Assembly (NCBI GenBank): GCA_027625915.1
Contig: JANTQA010000075.1
Span: 2,046,001-2,110,000 of the forward strand
From: Anaeramoeba flamelloides
Taxonomy: Eukaryota; Metamonada; Anaeramoebidae
Direction: 5' to 3'
DNA: 64,000 bases
The first letter of the stretch is position 1; each line of letters opens with the position of its first letter. The position numbers were made by a program, and so were the translations under genes. This document shows positions 11,740 through 23,879 of the stretch, in pieces. The notes beneath the pieces were generated by a model, which saw nothing but the letters and a program-made list of their open reading frames with translations, had not been told where the DNA came from and searched no databases.

Positions 11740-14700
11740 TTCTTTTTTTGCAAACTCATAAATTCTTTGGTTGTTTGTGTATTTTCTTTTTTCTATTTTT
11801 TTTTTTTTAATTACCTAAAAAAAAGCAAGTACAAGCATAACTAACCATAATACTTTAAATCAAAAAATTATTAATATTATTTATAATTTGAAAATCCTTT
11901 TTCTTTTTGAAACTTTTCGTTGAAGTTCAGTAATTAAATACTGAAGCCTTCTTAAAATATCAGCAACAATAAAATTATCATCAGTTACTTTTTTTTTCAT
12001 TATTTTTTTTTTTTTTTGAAGCACTACGTTTGTAATTTACCAAGTTGTATCAAGACACTTTTGATCCCGTCTCATTTACATTTTGAAGTAATGTTTATCG
12101 GAATTTTTCTACAATCAGAATCAAAAAATCATTTTATGTATATTTTTTAATGAAAAACGAAGAAGAAGAACCTTTTTGATCGGCAAACTCAAACACGTTT
12201 ATTAAGAAATGTGAGAATGAAAAAGAAAAATAATCTCGATTTTCTTGTACTAGCAAATGAAGATCTTTTCAAACTTTGTCCATAAATAAATTTCACTTTA
12301 GAAAATCATATTGTCGATGTATTTTTACCATTGTGTTCCTTGGATTGTTTAATCCAGGAGGCAAATAACAACAAAATTAACTCAGGAATTGTGATTTTGT
12401 CTTTGTTTTTTTTTTTGGTTTTGGTTCTTTTTGTTTTTTTGTTGGATTGGAGTTCTCAACCACGCTTTATAGAATATTAATGTACTCTATTTGATTATTG
12501 AAAAGAATTTTTCCTTCTGAAATACTCAAAGCATTTTGTATATTTTTGTTGGCTTTTTTTAAAAATTTTTTTATTTAATACATTTCTCTCAAAAAGTAAT
12601 TGTTTATTGCAAAACAAATTGGGTTGGGATGCTGAGGTAAAGTTTTTAGGGAATTTTGCAAACAAGGATTTATTAAATATATAATCTACAAAAACAGTTC
12701 TGTTATTTTATATATATATATATCAATATATTTGTTTTGTTTTAAAAATTAATATTTTTTTTTATTTTTATTATTGAAGATTTGTAAATAAGCCCCAAAT
12801 AATTTCGACTTAAATTTCTTTTCAGAAATTTCCATGTAGTATATCGATTTCACAATTATTAATTAATCAAAAATTTTTTTCAAACTGGTTGGTTTAAAAA
12901 CTAATTGGTTAAATTATATTTCTTTGATTTTTTTAAAAGAATTAATATCGAATTTTCTTTAGAAAGGGATATTACCTTAAAAAGTGACAAATGTTTTCTA
13001 TTCTTAAGTAATGTTCATATTTTAAACATGAACTATAAAAGTTGTTTGAATTTTTTTTTATTACGAATAAATATCTATTTCAGCAATGAGTAAATGTCAT
13101 TTATTGAGGCTGTTGATCTAAATATATAATTTAAATATTTTTCTGTTAATTGATAAAGAATTTTTCTTTTGTAGTATTTCGAAATATTTTTTGGAGCTTT
13201 TCCAAGTGCTTTATAGTGCTTTTAAGTACCTTATTATTATTTTTTTTTGTAAATCAAGAAAATAAAAAAATTTCTTGTATTAAGGTTCAATTTCTAAAAT
13301 AAAAAAATTGATAACGAAACCTATTTTAAGTCAAAGGAGTTCAGTTATTAAAGAAATAGAACATATTTTCTGAGTTATATCCATTTCTCTAATCAAAATA
13401 AATTTTCAATTTTTAAATCTGATCATTTTTTCTCATTTTATAAATTATTTTTTTTTTTGAGTCTTTTTGTAAAAAGTTAATTTTTTAAAAAAAAGTTTGA
13501 AAATCCAAATTAGCGCATAAAAAAGTGAGTATTTCTATTTTAGTTTAAAATAAATTCATTTATAATTTTCGTATATTATTGTCAAAAATTTAAATTAACT
13601 AAAGAAATTAAGAAATTTTGTTACATGAGACATTCCAACGAAAAGGGGAACCAAAATTTTTTTAACATTTTTTGATAAAAAAAGTATGGTTTTTTTGTAT
13701 ATTTCTATTATGAATATCAACCCCATCCCAAAGTTTATTATTTTTCTTATTTCTAAAAAATTCTAGTTTGCTTTATTGTTAAAAAAATAATGAATGTTTC
13801 ATTTCTAGTTGGGCACCTTTAAATGAAATGGAGTTTACAATTTATGAAAATTTAATATAATTGAGTAAAAATCTAATATTTTTCAATATTCTTTTAACAT
13901 TCGTAAAAGATAAAGAAAAATTTTTGTTATTCAAATATAACTATTAAACTTTTTGATTTTACCATATCCCTTTTAGTCCGGAGGGGGTAAACAAAGGTAT
14001 TTACAACTTGCAGTATACAATAAATTAGAATATATGTGCACATAGACTTTTTTTTTTTTTTTTTTTAGTTAAATTCGTTTTACTATTTGTTGGTTTTATT
14101 AATTTTATCAAATTATGCTGTATAAAAATATTAATTCTTTTTTAATATAAAATTTTTTTTCTTTTATGAAATTAAAATATTTTTACTTTTAAATATGATT
14201 TTGTTAATTAGAAGTTGTCTATTTCTCTTTATTTTAAATATTCCAACAATACAGAAATTAATCCACGAATTTATATAATTTTATCTTTTTTATTTCATAA
14301 TTAAAAATTACTAATCCATATGACAATAGGGTTTTTATAAAAAATTTAAATAATCTAATTTTTAAACTATTGGTCAAATAATTCTTATTAAATAGTTTTA
14401 AACTTTTATTAAAGGTCTCTCTTGAGAATTAAATTATAGATTATATGTAAAATTTTATCGAAATATACATTCAATTATTTAATATTATTTCAAATAATTT
14501 GAAAAATCTGTTATATTGCTTATGAGGCTTTTAATCCAGATTGGAAAACAATTTTTTAGTTTGAATTTAATTTCTGAAGAGAAGCAATTTATATTTCCTC
14601 TTACAATAAAGGTAAAATCAAAAAAAATAGTCATAACGAATTTACAGTGTTATAAAATTTTAAAAATGAAATTGAAATTATAGCAAATATTATATTCGAT

Positions 14701-16614
14701 AAATTACCACTTTTAGTTTATATAAAGTTTTTTCCCTTAATAAAATGTAAATATTAAAATTTTAATTATTTGTTTTTCAAATAAAAAAGTTATTGTTTTC
14801 ATCATTATTTTAAAGTTTATCATATCTAAACATTTAAATATATTAACTATTAACAAATATTTTTTATCATAATTGTAATTTTTTGTTTGATTTTACCCGA
14901 TTATTTTTTAAAAATTTTCAGACTACAAGAAAAATATTATATTTTTTTTCCTAAAGTAATTTGGAAAATATCAATTAATCACCAACACAGTTTAATTTAT
15001 TTAAAAAAAAAATTGTTTAATGATCTTATAGAACTCTAGTTAATAGAATTATGTCTATAAATTAGTAAATATCCCATATTGTTATTAAAATTCTATTTTT
15101 CATTTATAAAATTGGTAAGTTTTTGATATATCAAATAATATTGAAATTTAAGTTAATCAATGTATAAAGAAATATATTCTGAATTTTAAAAAAAAAAAAT
15201 TTAATAAAATTTATTGTAAATTATTCTTAAATCGCTAATTTTTTTATCATTAATAATAAAATACAAATTATATACTATTTAAAATCAGTTAATGGGTTTT
15301 ATTTAATTTTTTTATTATTATTCTCAATATTTACATTTGGAAAAAATAAATTAATTCTAAAAAAAATTCAGATTTTTTATGTTTAATTTAGTAAAATACT
15401 CGATAATTAGCCAATCTGTTTTAATTATTTTTTATCATATAACCAAAATATTCTCATTAATCTTCATTTTTTCGATAATTTTTAATATATTTTTTTTTAA
15501 AAAAAAAATCATTGATATAAAACTAGTTAAATTTCTTCAATGAATCTATAAAAAATTTCTCTGTTTATTTTTTTTTTTGATCTGATTAGTCAAGTTTAAA
15601 TAACTTATAATATTGTTAATTAGTGAATCAATAAATTATTTTTTTTCTTTCTAAATTCTAAATTTTTATTTGATAAATTTACATTATATTATTTTATAAA
15701 CTTAATATTTAAAATAAAATTTTATTCAGAAAATAATTTTTTAATTTTTTTGATAACAATTATTATTTTGGAATTGTTTTTAAATGTTATTTCCAATCTA
15801 TTTTAATATTAATATCATGGATTACAATTTTGTACCCTGACAGATGGTATAAACATTATTTTGGATATTTACCCTTATTTCCAAATATCTGAAAAATAGA
15901 TTAAATAATGAATTCGTGGGGATCTTTAAAAAAAATTATCATTTATTTTATACTTAAATATTTATTAAATTTCTAGAAATTTAAATGATATGCAATAATT
16001 TTTTTGGAAATAGGAAAAAATCATACTAAAAAGTAAGAAGATAATATTCTTTTAAAAAAAAAAAACAGAATAGTTTAGAAAAACAACCTGAACACTTAAT
16101 AGAATGATCACTTTCGCCTATTGGAATTTTTGTAAAGGTTTTTTCATCAACTTTAGAGAGAAAACCCAACAGTTTTAATTTATTCTTTTAAAGGGTGTAA
16201 ATAGTACATTTTTAAAACTAATTGTCTCCCAATAGTTAAAATGGCGATTCATTGGGTTTTAGTAATTAATGTTAAATCACTAATATCGGTATAAAAGGAA
16301 AAAATAACCTTTTTTTTTTATTTTTTTTTTAAATATATTTTTTTGGGATATTTTTAAGTAATACTTTTGAACCAAATATTTGGATAAGTTCAAATAGTAA
16401 TCATTTTTAAATTAAAGTCAACATTTTGTTAATGGGGGTTACAAAAAAGAAGATTGAAAAAAAAAAAGTACAAAAAAAGGGACATTTTTTACTTTTATAT
16501 TCGAGACTTGGACTTTAAATTTGTATTACACTGGTTAATTTTTATCCCAAAATTCAATTGGGGGGATTAATTAGATCTCTCAAGGGTTACTCTGAATTGA
16601 CTTTGGCCGATATC
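11740..16614. other. Long AT-rich intergenic region
   Basis: No supported gene in nearly 4.9 kb. 12165-12480 is coding-like on the plus strand in one frame (about 43 codons, a TAA, then about 50 more) and may be an old pseudogene. 13316-13350 is a solitary end of the TAAACT/CAGTCAAAGG TIR family. 12713-12722 and 14043-14066 are simple AT or T tracts. The rest shows only homopolymer-rich DNA. Confidence 0.4.
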
Positions 16615-17321
16615 TAAACTATTTTTCAGTCAAAGGGGCCCAGTTGTTAAGGTATAATACACGTGTTTAAAGGGTTTGCATAGATATTAGAAGAAAAATT
16701 TTATTTTGGAAATTTTTAAAATTGAAATCATTTTTTCACATTTCTACACATTTTTGTTTTTTTTTTTCGATTTTTTTTTTAAAAACGTCATTCAGTTGCA
16801 AAAATTTTTTTATTGCAAGATCAATAGTCACTTGGTCAAAACTTGTTATTCTAATGTCATTGAAACCATGTAAAGATTGTTGAGAAATCATATTGATTTC
16901 TATTGGAATTCAATTTGATCTTTGATCTTGATATTTGTTTAATAAATGTGAAAAATTTTCACTTCATTTTCATTTCCTTTTTGAAATAGAGACCACAAAT
17001 ACCAACAAACTTTGTTTGAGGGCTTAATTTCTAAAAGAAAAGTATGGAAAATGAAGTGAAAAATGTTTGATATTTATTATTCAAATACCAGTAGAAGTTC
17101 AAAACAAACATCGTTGTTTTTCTCAATAGGGCCCTAAGAATTTGAGTTTTGAAATTTTTTAAGAAAAGCTATTGATTTATTAATATTCTTTCAGACATGT
17201 ATCAACATTTCTTCGAGGTGTATTATTCTGTTTATTTCTTATTTGTTCTTCAAAGGTCAATTATTTTATATAATTGATATTTGAAAAAAACGTTGGGCCC
17301 CTTTGACTGAAACAGAGTTTA
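16615..17321 (+). repeat. 707-bp palindromic MITE with TIRs, TA-flanked
   Basis: Terminal inverted repeats of about 28 bp: both ends read TAAACT.TTTCAG.. inward to CAGTCAAAGGGGCCCA. The outermost TA is likely the duplicated target site, as in Tc1/mariner-type elements. The two halves are also loosely inverted around 17000 (TGAAGTGAAAAATGTTTGAT against its mate near 16950). No transposase ORF. Two other near-full-length copies lie at 20797-21494 (opposite orientation) and 45819-46526, a shorter one at 7887-8422, and solo ends at 13316 and 57768. Confidence 0.85.
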
Positions 17322-17389
17322 TATTTTTTTTCGGGTTTTTCTAACTAATTATTTATGAACTTGAAAATAACAGTTATCAAAATAAAACA

Positions 17390-18480
17390 TTTGTTCAAAG
17401 TCTATAATCGGTTAAGCAAAACACAATCCATACTTTTTTTATTCTTCTTGTTCCAATATAAAATCTGATTTACTACTCAATATTATATCCAAAATCAAAT
17501 CAATTTTGAATGTAAACCCCTTTGATATTTTCAATAAATTACAAATAAGGAATGGAATTTGTTCAAAATTTTTTATAATTATATAAATTTTTTGAAATTT
17601 TTTGAATGGTTTCTTTGAAAAAATTATAAATTTACTCCAATTTTTTCTCTTTTTTCAAAAATTTTTGCTATTCGATCCTTCTTTTTAATATATTTTTTTT
17701 TGATAATAGAACTTTAAGATACCAACTCAATCTTTGTATATTTTTTATTGTAGGTTTCTTTGATCGGTGAATGAATAGGTCTTCTCTAAAATAGTAACAC
17801 AACTTTTATTTTGAAAAATGTGTTACACTTTTTTCAATTAATTCTTTTGAAAACTGTAAAGTTTATTTATTAATTGTGTAATATCAATAATCACTTTTTT
17901 TGAAAATAAAAAATTTCAAATACAGTGATCAAAATAATATGTTCCCAAATGAAAATAATCTGGTGTTTCAAAATATTAACCGTGCTTTTTTTTTTCTTGT
18001 TCCAATGTAACATCCAATTTACTATCCAACAGTATACCAATGTTAAACCTAATTTTGAAGGTCTATTCGTTGATTTTCTTAAGAAATTTTAATCTAGCAC
18101 ATAATTTACTGAAAATTTTTTGTAATTTCTCATTTTTTTTCTGAAATTTTTTTGTTTATTTTTGATTGATAAAGTTCCTTAAAATTTTGTACACTATTTT
18201 TTGAGATAAATTTTTTAATTTGTTCCTTCATTTTTAGTTATTAGCTTTTTAAATAATAGAACTTTAAGAAACCAATACCTTATTTTTTTAGGGTTTATTA
18301 TCAGTTTCTCTCATCGATTTATGTTTTGGTCTTCGAAAACAAAAAAACATGCTTTTTATTTTGAAACACTGATTAAACTTTTCTTTACAATTTTTTAACA
18401 AAAGTCTAATTCCAAAACTGAAAGTTTCTTAAGTTACAAATCGAAAACAGAAACACCTGTTTAATATCTAACACCATCCT
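17390..18480 (+). repeat. Tandem pair of R1 repeat units
   Basis: Two units of about 540 bp in direct tandem. Shared blocks in order: TTTTTTCTTGTTCCAAT at 17450 and 17992; TTTACTA.CCAA.A at 17471 and 18019; TTTTGAA.GT near 17505 and 18053; then ATAATAGAACTTTAAGA at 17704 and 18254. A third copy is at 56745-57075 and an inverted part-copy at 10270-10470. No ORF common to the copies. Confidence 0.65.
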
Positions 18481-18567
18481 ATAGTTATTTAAAGAGAAAT
18501 AGAAATACCTAATATTTTTCAACAAATTACTTTTCATTTTTTTTAAATTTGAATAAAATCAAAAAAA

Positions 18568-18956
18568 ATGGTAATTCTTTTTCTTTTTTCAGATTTTTTA
18601 ATTTTGAATTAACGTGTTGCTTAAACCAATGTTTAAACTTTTCTTTTCTTTTTTTTTTTTTTTTTATTGTTTTCAAATAGCCAGCACACAAAACCTTAAG
18701 AAAAAAGCTCAAACTTGCCAAAAAAATCAAGCAAAATAGAACCGTTCCATATTGGTATAGACTTAAAAATGGAACCAAAATTCGGTTTGCTTTTTTCTTT
18801 TTTTTTGTTTTTTTCTTGTTTTTTGTTTTTTTTTTTTAATTAACTCACTAATTTTTTGCTTTTTTTATTATTTATTTCTTTGCTTTTTACTTTTTGTTCA
18901 TTAATAGTTATAACAAAAAACGAAGAAATTGGAGATCAACCAAACTCAAATTCTAA
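18568..18956 (+). CDS. RPL39: Ribosomal protein eL39, three exons, first exon only ATG
   Basis: Component of the 60S subunit near the peptide exit tunnel. Exon 1 is just ATG (18568-18570) followed by donor GTAATT; exon 2 is 18681-18784 (acceptor CAAATAG, donor GTTTGC); exon 3 is 18908-18956 (acceptor TTAATAG), ending TAA. The product is 51 aa, exactly the human length: [30 protein letters not shown], then [19 protein letters not shown]. Family signatures are all present: HKT near the start, LAKK.KQNR..P.W.R, the IRYN junction rebuilt precisely across intron 2, and the KRRNWR.TK tail. Introns are 110 and 123 bp. An intron straight after the start codon is known in ribosomal-protein genes of several eukaryotes. 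The minus-strand ORF over exon 2 is its shadow. Alternative identities are not credible given full-length agreement. Confidence 0.96.
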
Positions 18957-20796
18957 TCAAATTGAATACCTTCACTCCTTTCTTGAATTATGGAAATCAT
19001 TACTTTGAAAATAATTTTTTCATTAATTTCTCGAAACAAACAAATTAACGAAAATGTTTGAGTATTGTGACAAAACAGACTCCCTTCTTACTCAATAAAT
19101 AATCTTTTAATCCTATTTTTTTGTTTTTTGTTTTTTGTTTTGTTTCTTTATTTATTTTTTTTTTTTTTTTTTTTGACAAAAAAGTAATTTGTACTTTTTT
19201 TTTCCTTTTACAACAACAAACAAAAGAACTTTTTCCTGAAACAACAATACCTCTCTTTTAAATTTGAATAATGTGATTGAAAAACAAACGTACTAATTTC
19301 AAATCGATCGATCTCTCTCTCTTTTCAGTCATCTTTCCAACAAAAATTTTTTATTTGACGTTTTTGAAATTTTCTTACAATCTTTTTACAACAAATCGAA
19401 ATGATCCACCGGATCTGAATAAGTTTTGTTTTTGATTTTATTGTGTGGTTTATTGAAAAAAAAGTGTATATTGAAATACAACAAATCAAAATTTCAACCC
19501 AAATTTAAAAGTCACTGGCTTACCTGTAAAATTTTCAAACCTTTCACTCACTAAGATTTTTTGAAGACAATCCTACGTTTCCTTTTCTCACACTAATACA
19601 CTAGAATAAAAATACTATTATTTTCCAAAACGAGATTTCTCATTTCAAATAAAAGGGCACACCAATTTGTAAAATATTTAATTTTAATTTTTATTATTTT
19701 GTTTTAATGAGTTTTAAATCTACAGTTGAGTGTTTTTTATGTTTTAAAGTGTTTCTTATATTTTAGAATGATACTACAAATAATTTGATTCAATTATTAA
19801 TAATTCTTGAAATTTGATGTACCCTTTTATTTGAAAAGGGGCTAATATTTTACTCGGCTCTCTTAAATTCTGGAAAACCTAAAGAAAAAATCAAACCAAT
19901 ATTTACTTTTTTCGCATTAAATCAATAATTCTTTATTAGTTAAAATATTTAATTCTTCAAAGAAGAATAATTATTAAACTAAAAATACTTTTGTAAAGAT
20001 AATAAAATAGATCTTTGACTGTAAAAAAAGATTTAATTGTTTACTGTTCAATTCGAAAAAATTATTAAGAGAACCTGAAACATTGTATTTTTCAATTAAA
20101 TTCGGAAAATATTTTTAAAAATTATTTTTGATCTATTATATCTTATTCTCCAATAATCTTTATTAAAAGTGAAGTTATTGAAAACTGAAAAATTAGTAAA
20201 TACTTGATTTTTTTTGAAAAAAAAAATCTGTAATTGTGAAATCCATTTTTGACATTTCTTTGCATCCCAATGTAATGTTTTGATAATAAAAGATTTTTAG
20301 GAGGATTAAAACCAGTCTTAATATTGTAATATATAATAAAAATCATCTTAATTAGTGAACTACAGTTAACCCAAAGTTACCTTGAAATTTTATCAATATC
20401 AAATTTTGATGTTGATATAAATTTTTAAAAATTCAAATATGAGAATAATAAAGCTCATTATAAAAAAAAAAATTCCCAAATGAGTCAATATTCAAGAATT
20501 TTTTCTGATTTTCAAAAAATAAAGATTCAGAATCGATAATAACTCTAAACATCAAAAATTCATTAAGAAACGACATAAAATTTCCTCCAAAAAATGAATT
20601 TATTTTTCGATCACATATGAAGAATATTTTTCATCTAAACTCATTTATAAAAAAATATTTCCAATATAAGCTTTCTTATTCTTAAATTCTTAGATTTAAT
20701 AATCTATATCAACATCAAATTTTGATATTGATAAAATTTCACGGTAGGTCTTGGAACAGCTGTATTTAAAATTTTCAGTCAAATTATTTCAATATC
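18957..20796. other. Intergenic downstream of eL39
   Basis: Poly-T tracts (19150-19174), then a somewhat richer stretch at 19200-19620 with no conserved ORF; a minus-strand ATG near 19343 gives 24 codons with a GTACGT donor-like site but no credible continuation. 19626-19850 is a repeat (see entry). ATTCTGGAAAACCTAA at about 19868 also occurs near 4175 and 54285. No gene supported. Confidence 0.4.
19626..19850. repeat. Short repeat with TTTCAAATAAAAGGG ends, mate inside 45819-46526
   Basis: About 215 bp closely similar to 46305-46520, starting AAAACGAGATTTCTCATTTC in both. The ends TTTCAAATAAAAGGGCAC and GTACCCTTTTATTTGAAA are inverted. No ORF. It is probably the short form of, or a piece of, the 45819-46526 element. 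Confidence 0.7.
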
Positions 20797-21494
20797 TAAA
20801 ATCTGTTTCAGTCAAAGGGGCCCAATGTTTTTTTCAAATATCAATTATTTCATATAATTGACCTTTGAAGAAAAAATTATGAAAAAAGTAGAATAATGCA
20901 CATTAAAAGAATTGTTGATATATGTCTGATAGAAAACTAATTAATCAATAGATTTTCTTAAAAATTGAAAAACTCAAATTCCTAGGTCACCATTAGAAAA
21001 ACAACAATGTTCATTTTAAACTTCCACTGATATTTGAATAATAAATATGAAACATTTTTCACTTCATTTTCTATACTTTTCTTTTGCAAATCAAGTCCCC
21101 AAATGAATTATGTAGATATTTGTGGTCTCTATTTGAAAAAGGAAATTAAAATGAAGTGAAAAATTTTCACATTTATTAAACAAATATCAAGATCAAAGAT
21201 CGAATAGAATTGCAATAGAAATCATTATGATTTCTCAAAAATCATTTCCACAGTTTCAATAACCTTAAAATAACACCTTTTTACCAAGTGGATATTGATC
21301 TTGCAATAAAAAAATTTTTACAACTGAATTAGGTTTTTAAAAAAAAATCGAAAAAAAAAAAAAAATGTATGAAAAAATTATTTCAATTTTGAAAATTTCC
21401 AAAATAAAATTTTTCTTCTAATCTCGATGCAAACCCTTTAAACACCTGCATTTCACACATTACAACTGGGCCCCATTCACTGAAAAATAGTTTA
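20797..21494 (-). repeat. 698-bp copy of the TAAACT/CAGTCAAAGG MITE, inverted
   Basis: The left end TAAAATCTGTTTCAG..AAGGGGCCCA and the right end TGGGCCCC..CACTGAAAAATAGTTTA are the two TIRs. The interior matches the reverse complement of 16615-17321 along its length, for example ATTGACCTTTGAAGAA at 20858 and ACCAAGTGGATATTGATCTT at 21286. No ORF. Confidence 0.85.
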
Positions 21495-22394
21495 TATATA
21501 CATATTTTTGATTTTTTTATATTCTCTTTCGAAACACAATTATTAAAACCCTTTTATTTGTTTTCCATTTTACATTTAAAAAAATTGGAGTTTGAGTTTA
21601 TTTTTATTATTTTTTTATTGTACTACAAAATATTATTTGAGTAAAAAACTAAAAAAAATATTAAAATTCAACAAATAACACCTCAAGATTCGAAAAAAAT
21701 ATAAATTTCTCAGAAATAAAAAAAAAAGTTGAAGATCAAGATTTTTCTATTGACATTTTGTTATTCATATTTTATTATATTTCAATCTAGTTGTGGAAAG
21801 GTAATATCAAAACAATGGAATTAAATTTGAGATCTATATATTCACTAGTAAACACTTTATTTTTAAAATAATGGTGATAAAAAGTAGAAATAAAAATCAA
21901 ATAAAAAAAATTATTTGTAATTTAATTATTAATAACTTTATTTTTTATCCTTAAAGTAATAATAATAAAGAAAAAGTAAATAATGATTATGTTTTCATAA
22001 AGTAAAAATTAAAATTATAAACCAAAAATAAGAATTCAAACCCGATTTTAACTAATAAAGTAAAAAATTATATTTTTTTAATTTTGGTTAAAAACTGTTT
22101 TAAAAATATGGAATTCAAAAAAGAAATATTAAAAAAAAAAAAAAATTAGATATAAAACAAAAATATAAAAATATATAAATATATAATAATATTTATATTA
22201 ATAAAAGCACAAAAAAATGTATATAATAAAAGTATATAGGTTAATAAGAATTATTAACACCCCGTTATAATAATATAATAATAATAATAACCAGGTGTGA
22301 TAATAAAGGCACAAATGGGTACGCGTACGCACGTACACACATGATATTATCAAAAAAAGCAAAAATAGATAAAAAATATCACCTAAAATAACAT
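21495..22394. other. Intergenic / 3' flank of the 494-aa gene
   Basis: AT-rich, with short ATA/TAT runs near 22160-22300. The notable item is the alternating purine-pyrimidine tract at 22319-22343. No gene supported. Confidence 0.45.
22319..22343. other. Alternating purine-pyrimidine tract (Z-DNA-prone)
   Basis: Twenty-five bases of unbroken purine-pyrimidine alternation including GTACGCGTACGCACGTACAC. It lies 52 bases past the stop codon of the 494-aa minus-strand gene and is rich in CG/CA steps, unlike the surrounding DNA. Such tracts can adopt Z-form under negative supercoiling; any function here is inference. Confidence 0.6.
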
Positions 22395-23879
22395 CTAATA
22401 CCATATATTCTGTTGGCTATATTCGCACATCGGCTGTGAATAAAAGTCTACCAAAATTTCCGAATCATCATAAATTTGTTGGCCGTATTCACTTTGGGGT
22501 TGTAAAATCATTGATTCAGGTTTATAATTGAATTTTGAACCATCCAGATATTGCTTATTATTAATTGGTGTTTGTTCAAAAAGGAATTCCTGATCTTCAT
22601 TGTTAGGTTGGTATCCAAAGTTGTTTTTAATGAATTCTTTGGGATGAAACTCAGTATCATTTCCAATATTAATATTTTTTGAATTGATGATTTGAAAATC
22701 GGGGCTATTGATCCTTTCAAAATCTAAATCAATATTTTCATTTTCTGATATTTCTTTTTTTTCGTCAAGATCAATGTATTCTTCATAATATTGGTTATTA
22801 TGATTAATGTCATTGTCAATTTCCTGGTTTATTTCTGTTATCAATTTGATATTGTTGTTTTCACTTTCACTTTCACTTTCCTTCATTTTTTTTGCACCCA
22901 ACCTTTTAATTTCATTTTCGTCATCATTTTCGTTTTCTTTTTTGTTTTTGTTTTCTTTTTGATATGAATTTAAATTTTCTTTTTCGTTTTCATTTTCGTT
23001 TTTATTTACATTTTCATTTACATTTTCATTTACATTTTCATTTTCATTTGTATTTTCATTTTCGATTTCATTTTCTTTTTCGTTTTTATTTATATTTTCA
23101 ACAACTTTATTCTTAAAATTATTTTTCTTGATTCTTTTGATAATTTTTTTTTTATTAATTAATTGATCAAGAACTTTTTCCTCTTTCCGTGGATTTGTTT
23201 TATTCGTTTTGTAAAGTTGATTATTGTTAATGTTTTTCTTTTGAAAATAGGATGGCGATCTTTTTATACGTATGATAATTTTTGATAATTTTTTTTTCTT
23301 ATGTGAAAATGATGTTTGACTCTTTTCAAATTTTGGATTATAGGTTCTTTTTCTTTGAATTTTCTTTTCAAAAAGGTTATTATTCAAAAAGTCCTCCAGT
23401 TTTGTTTTTTTGATTATTGACTTTGTGTTTGTTTTGGTTAATCGCGTCTCTTCAATTATAATAATATTTTTCTCCTTCATTTTTGGCTTTGGATTCTCTT
23501 TCCTATTTCGTCTTTTTTTTTCTCTTATTTGGTCTTTGATAATCTTTCTTTCTTCAGTCCTTTGTGCAAACACAAACCACTCGCGGGAATATTCTCTTGA
23601 GTTCTCTAAGTTGAAATTCTTCAGTAAAAAGGAGGTCATGCCTCTTTCAATTGACTTCTTCGGTCGGCAAGTCAATTTTGCTAAATATTCAATTGCACTT
23701 CTTTTGATCTTGATCACCTTTGGTGCGTTTTTGTTTTTTTTTATCATTTTGAGTTGTGATTTTCTTAAAAGAGCTGGTTTGATCCCCAGTATATCCTCCG
23801 GTTTCAATTTAAGAAGCAACTTTAATCTTTTTCGGTACCCGGTTATTTTACAAAATTGTTTTTGTAGCTTTTGCTTCAT
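22395..23879 (-). CDS. Unrecognised basic, NE-rich 494-aa protein
   Basis: Single exon. The frame is open further upstream through a poly-A leader but has no ATG there, so I start at ATG 23879 (MKQKLQKQF). Residues 1-150 are strongly basic and could be a folded domain: a leucine/lysine helix (RKRLKLLLKLKPEDILGIKP), then EYLAKLTCRPKKSIERGMTS and EWFVFAQRTEERK. Residues 150-280 are Lys/Arg/Asn-rich with several NLS-like clusters. At about 280-330 come NEN/NVNEN repeats, then acidic SESESE and a Glu/Asp-rich part. The C-terminus is Gln/Tyr-rich (QPQSEYGQQIYDD). The basic head plus acidic and Q/Y tail suggest a nuclear or nucleic-acid-associated protein, but I know no family. Codon usage fits the host. 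It has no close neighbour on either side. Confidence 0.75.
   Translation of the reverse strand: MKQKLQKQFCKITGYRKRLKLLLKLKPEDILGIKPALLRKSQLKMIKKNKNAPKVIKIKRSAIEYLAKLTCRPKKSIERGMTSFLLKNFNLENSREYSREWFVFAQRTEERKIIKDQIREKKRRNRKENPKPKMKEKNIIIIEETRLTKTNTKSIIKKTKLEDFLNNNLFEKKIQRKRTYNPKFEKSQTSFSHKKKKLSKIIIRIKRSPSYFQKKNINNNQLYKTNKTNPRKEEKVLDQLINKKKIIKRIKKNNFKNKVVENINKNEKENEIENENTNENENVNENVNENVNKNENENEKENLNSYQKENKNKKENENDDENEIKRLGAKKMKESESESENNNIKLITEINQEIDNDINHNNQYYEEYIDLDEKKEISENENIDLDFERINSPDFQIINSKNINIGNDTEFHPKEFIKNNFGYQPNNEDQEFLFEQTPINNKQYLDGSKFNYKPESMILQPQSEYGQQIYDDSEILVDFYSQPMCEYSQQNIWY

Noticed and set aside
18527-18778. 83-codon minus-strand ORF
   Set aside because: Starts with TTG, runs through poly-A, and is the antisense of eL39 exon 2.
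19290-19345. Minus-strand MTEKRERSIDLKL start with a GTACGT donor-like site
   Set aside because: No acceptor gives a sensible continuation; the next frame runs into poly-A.
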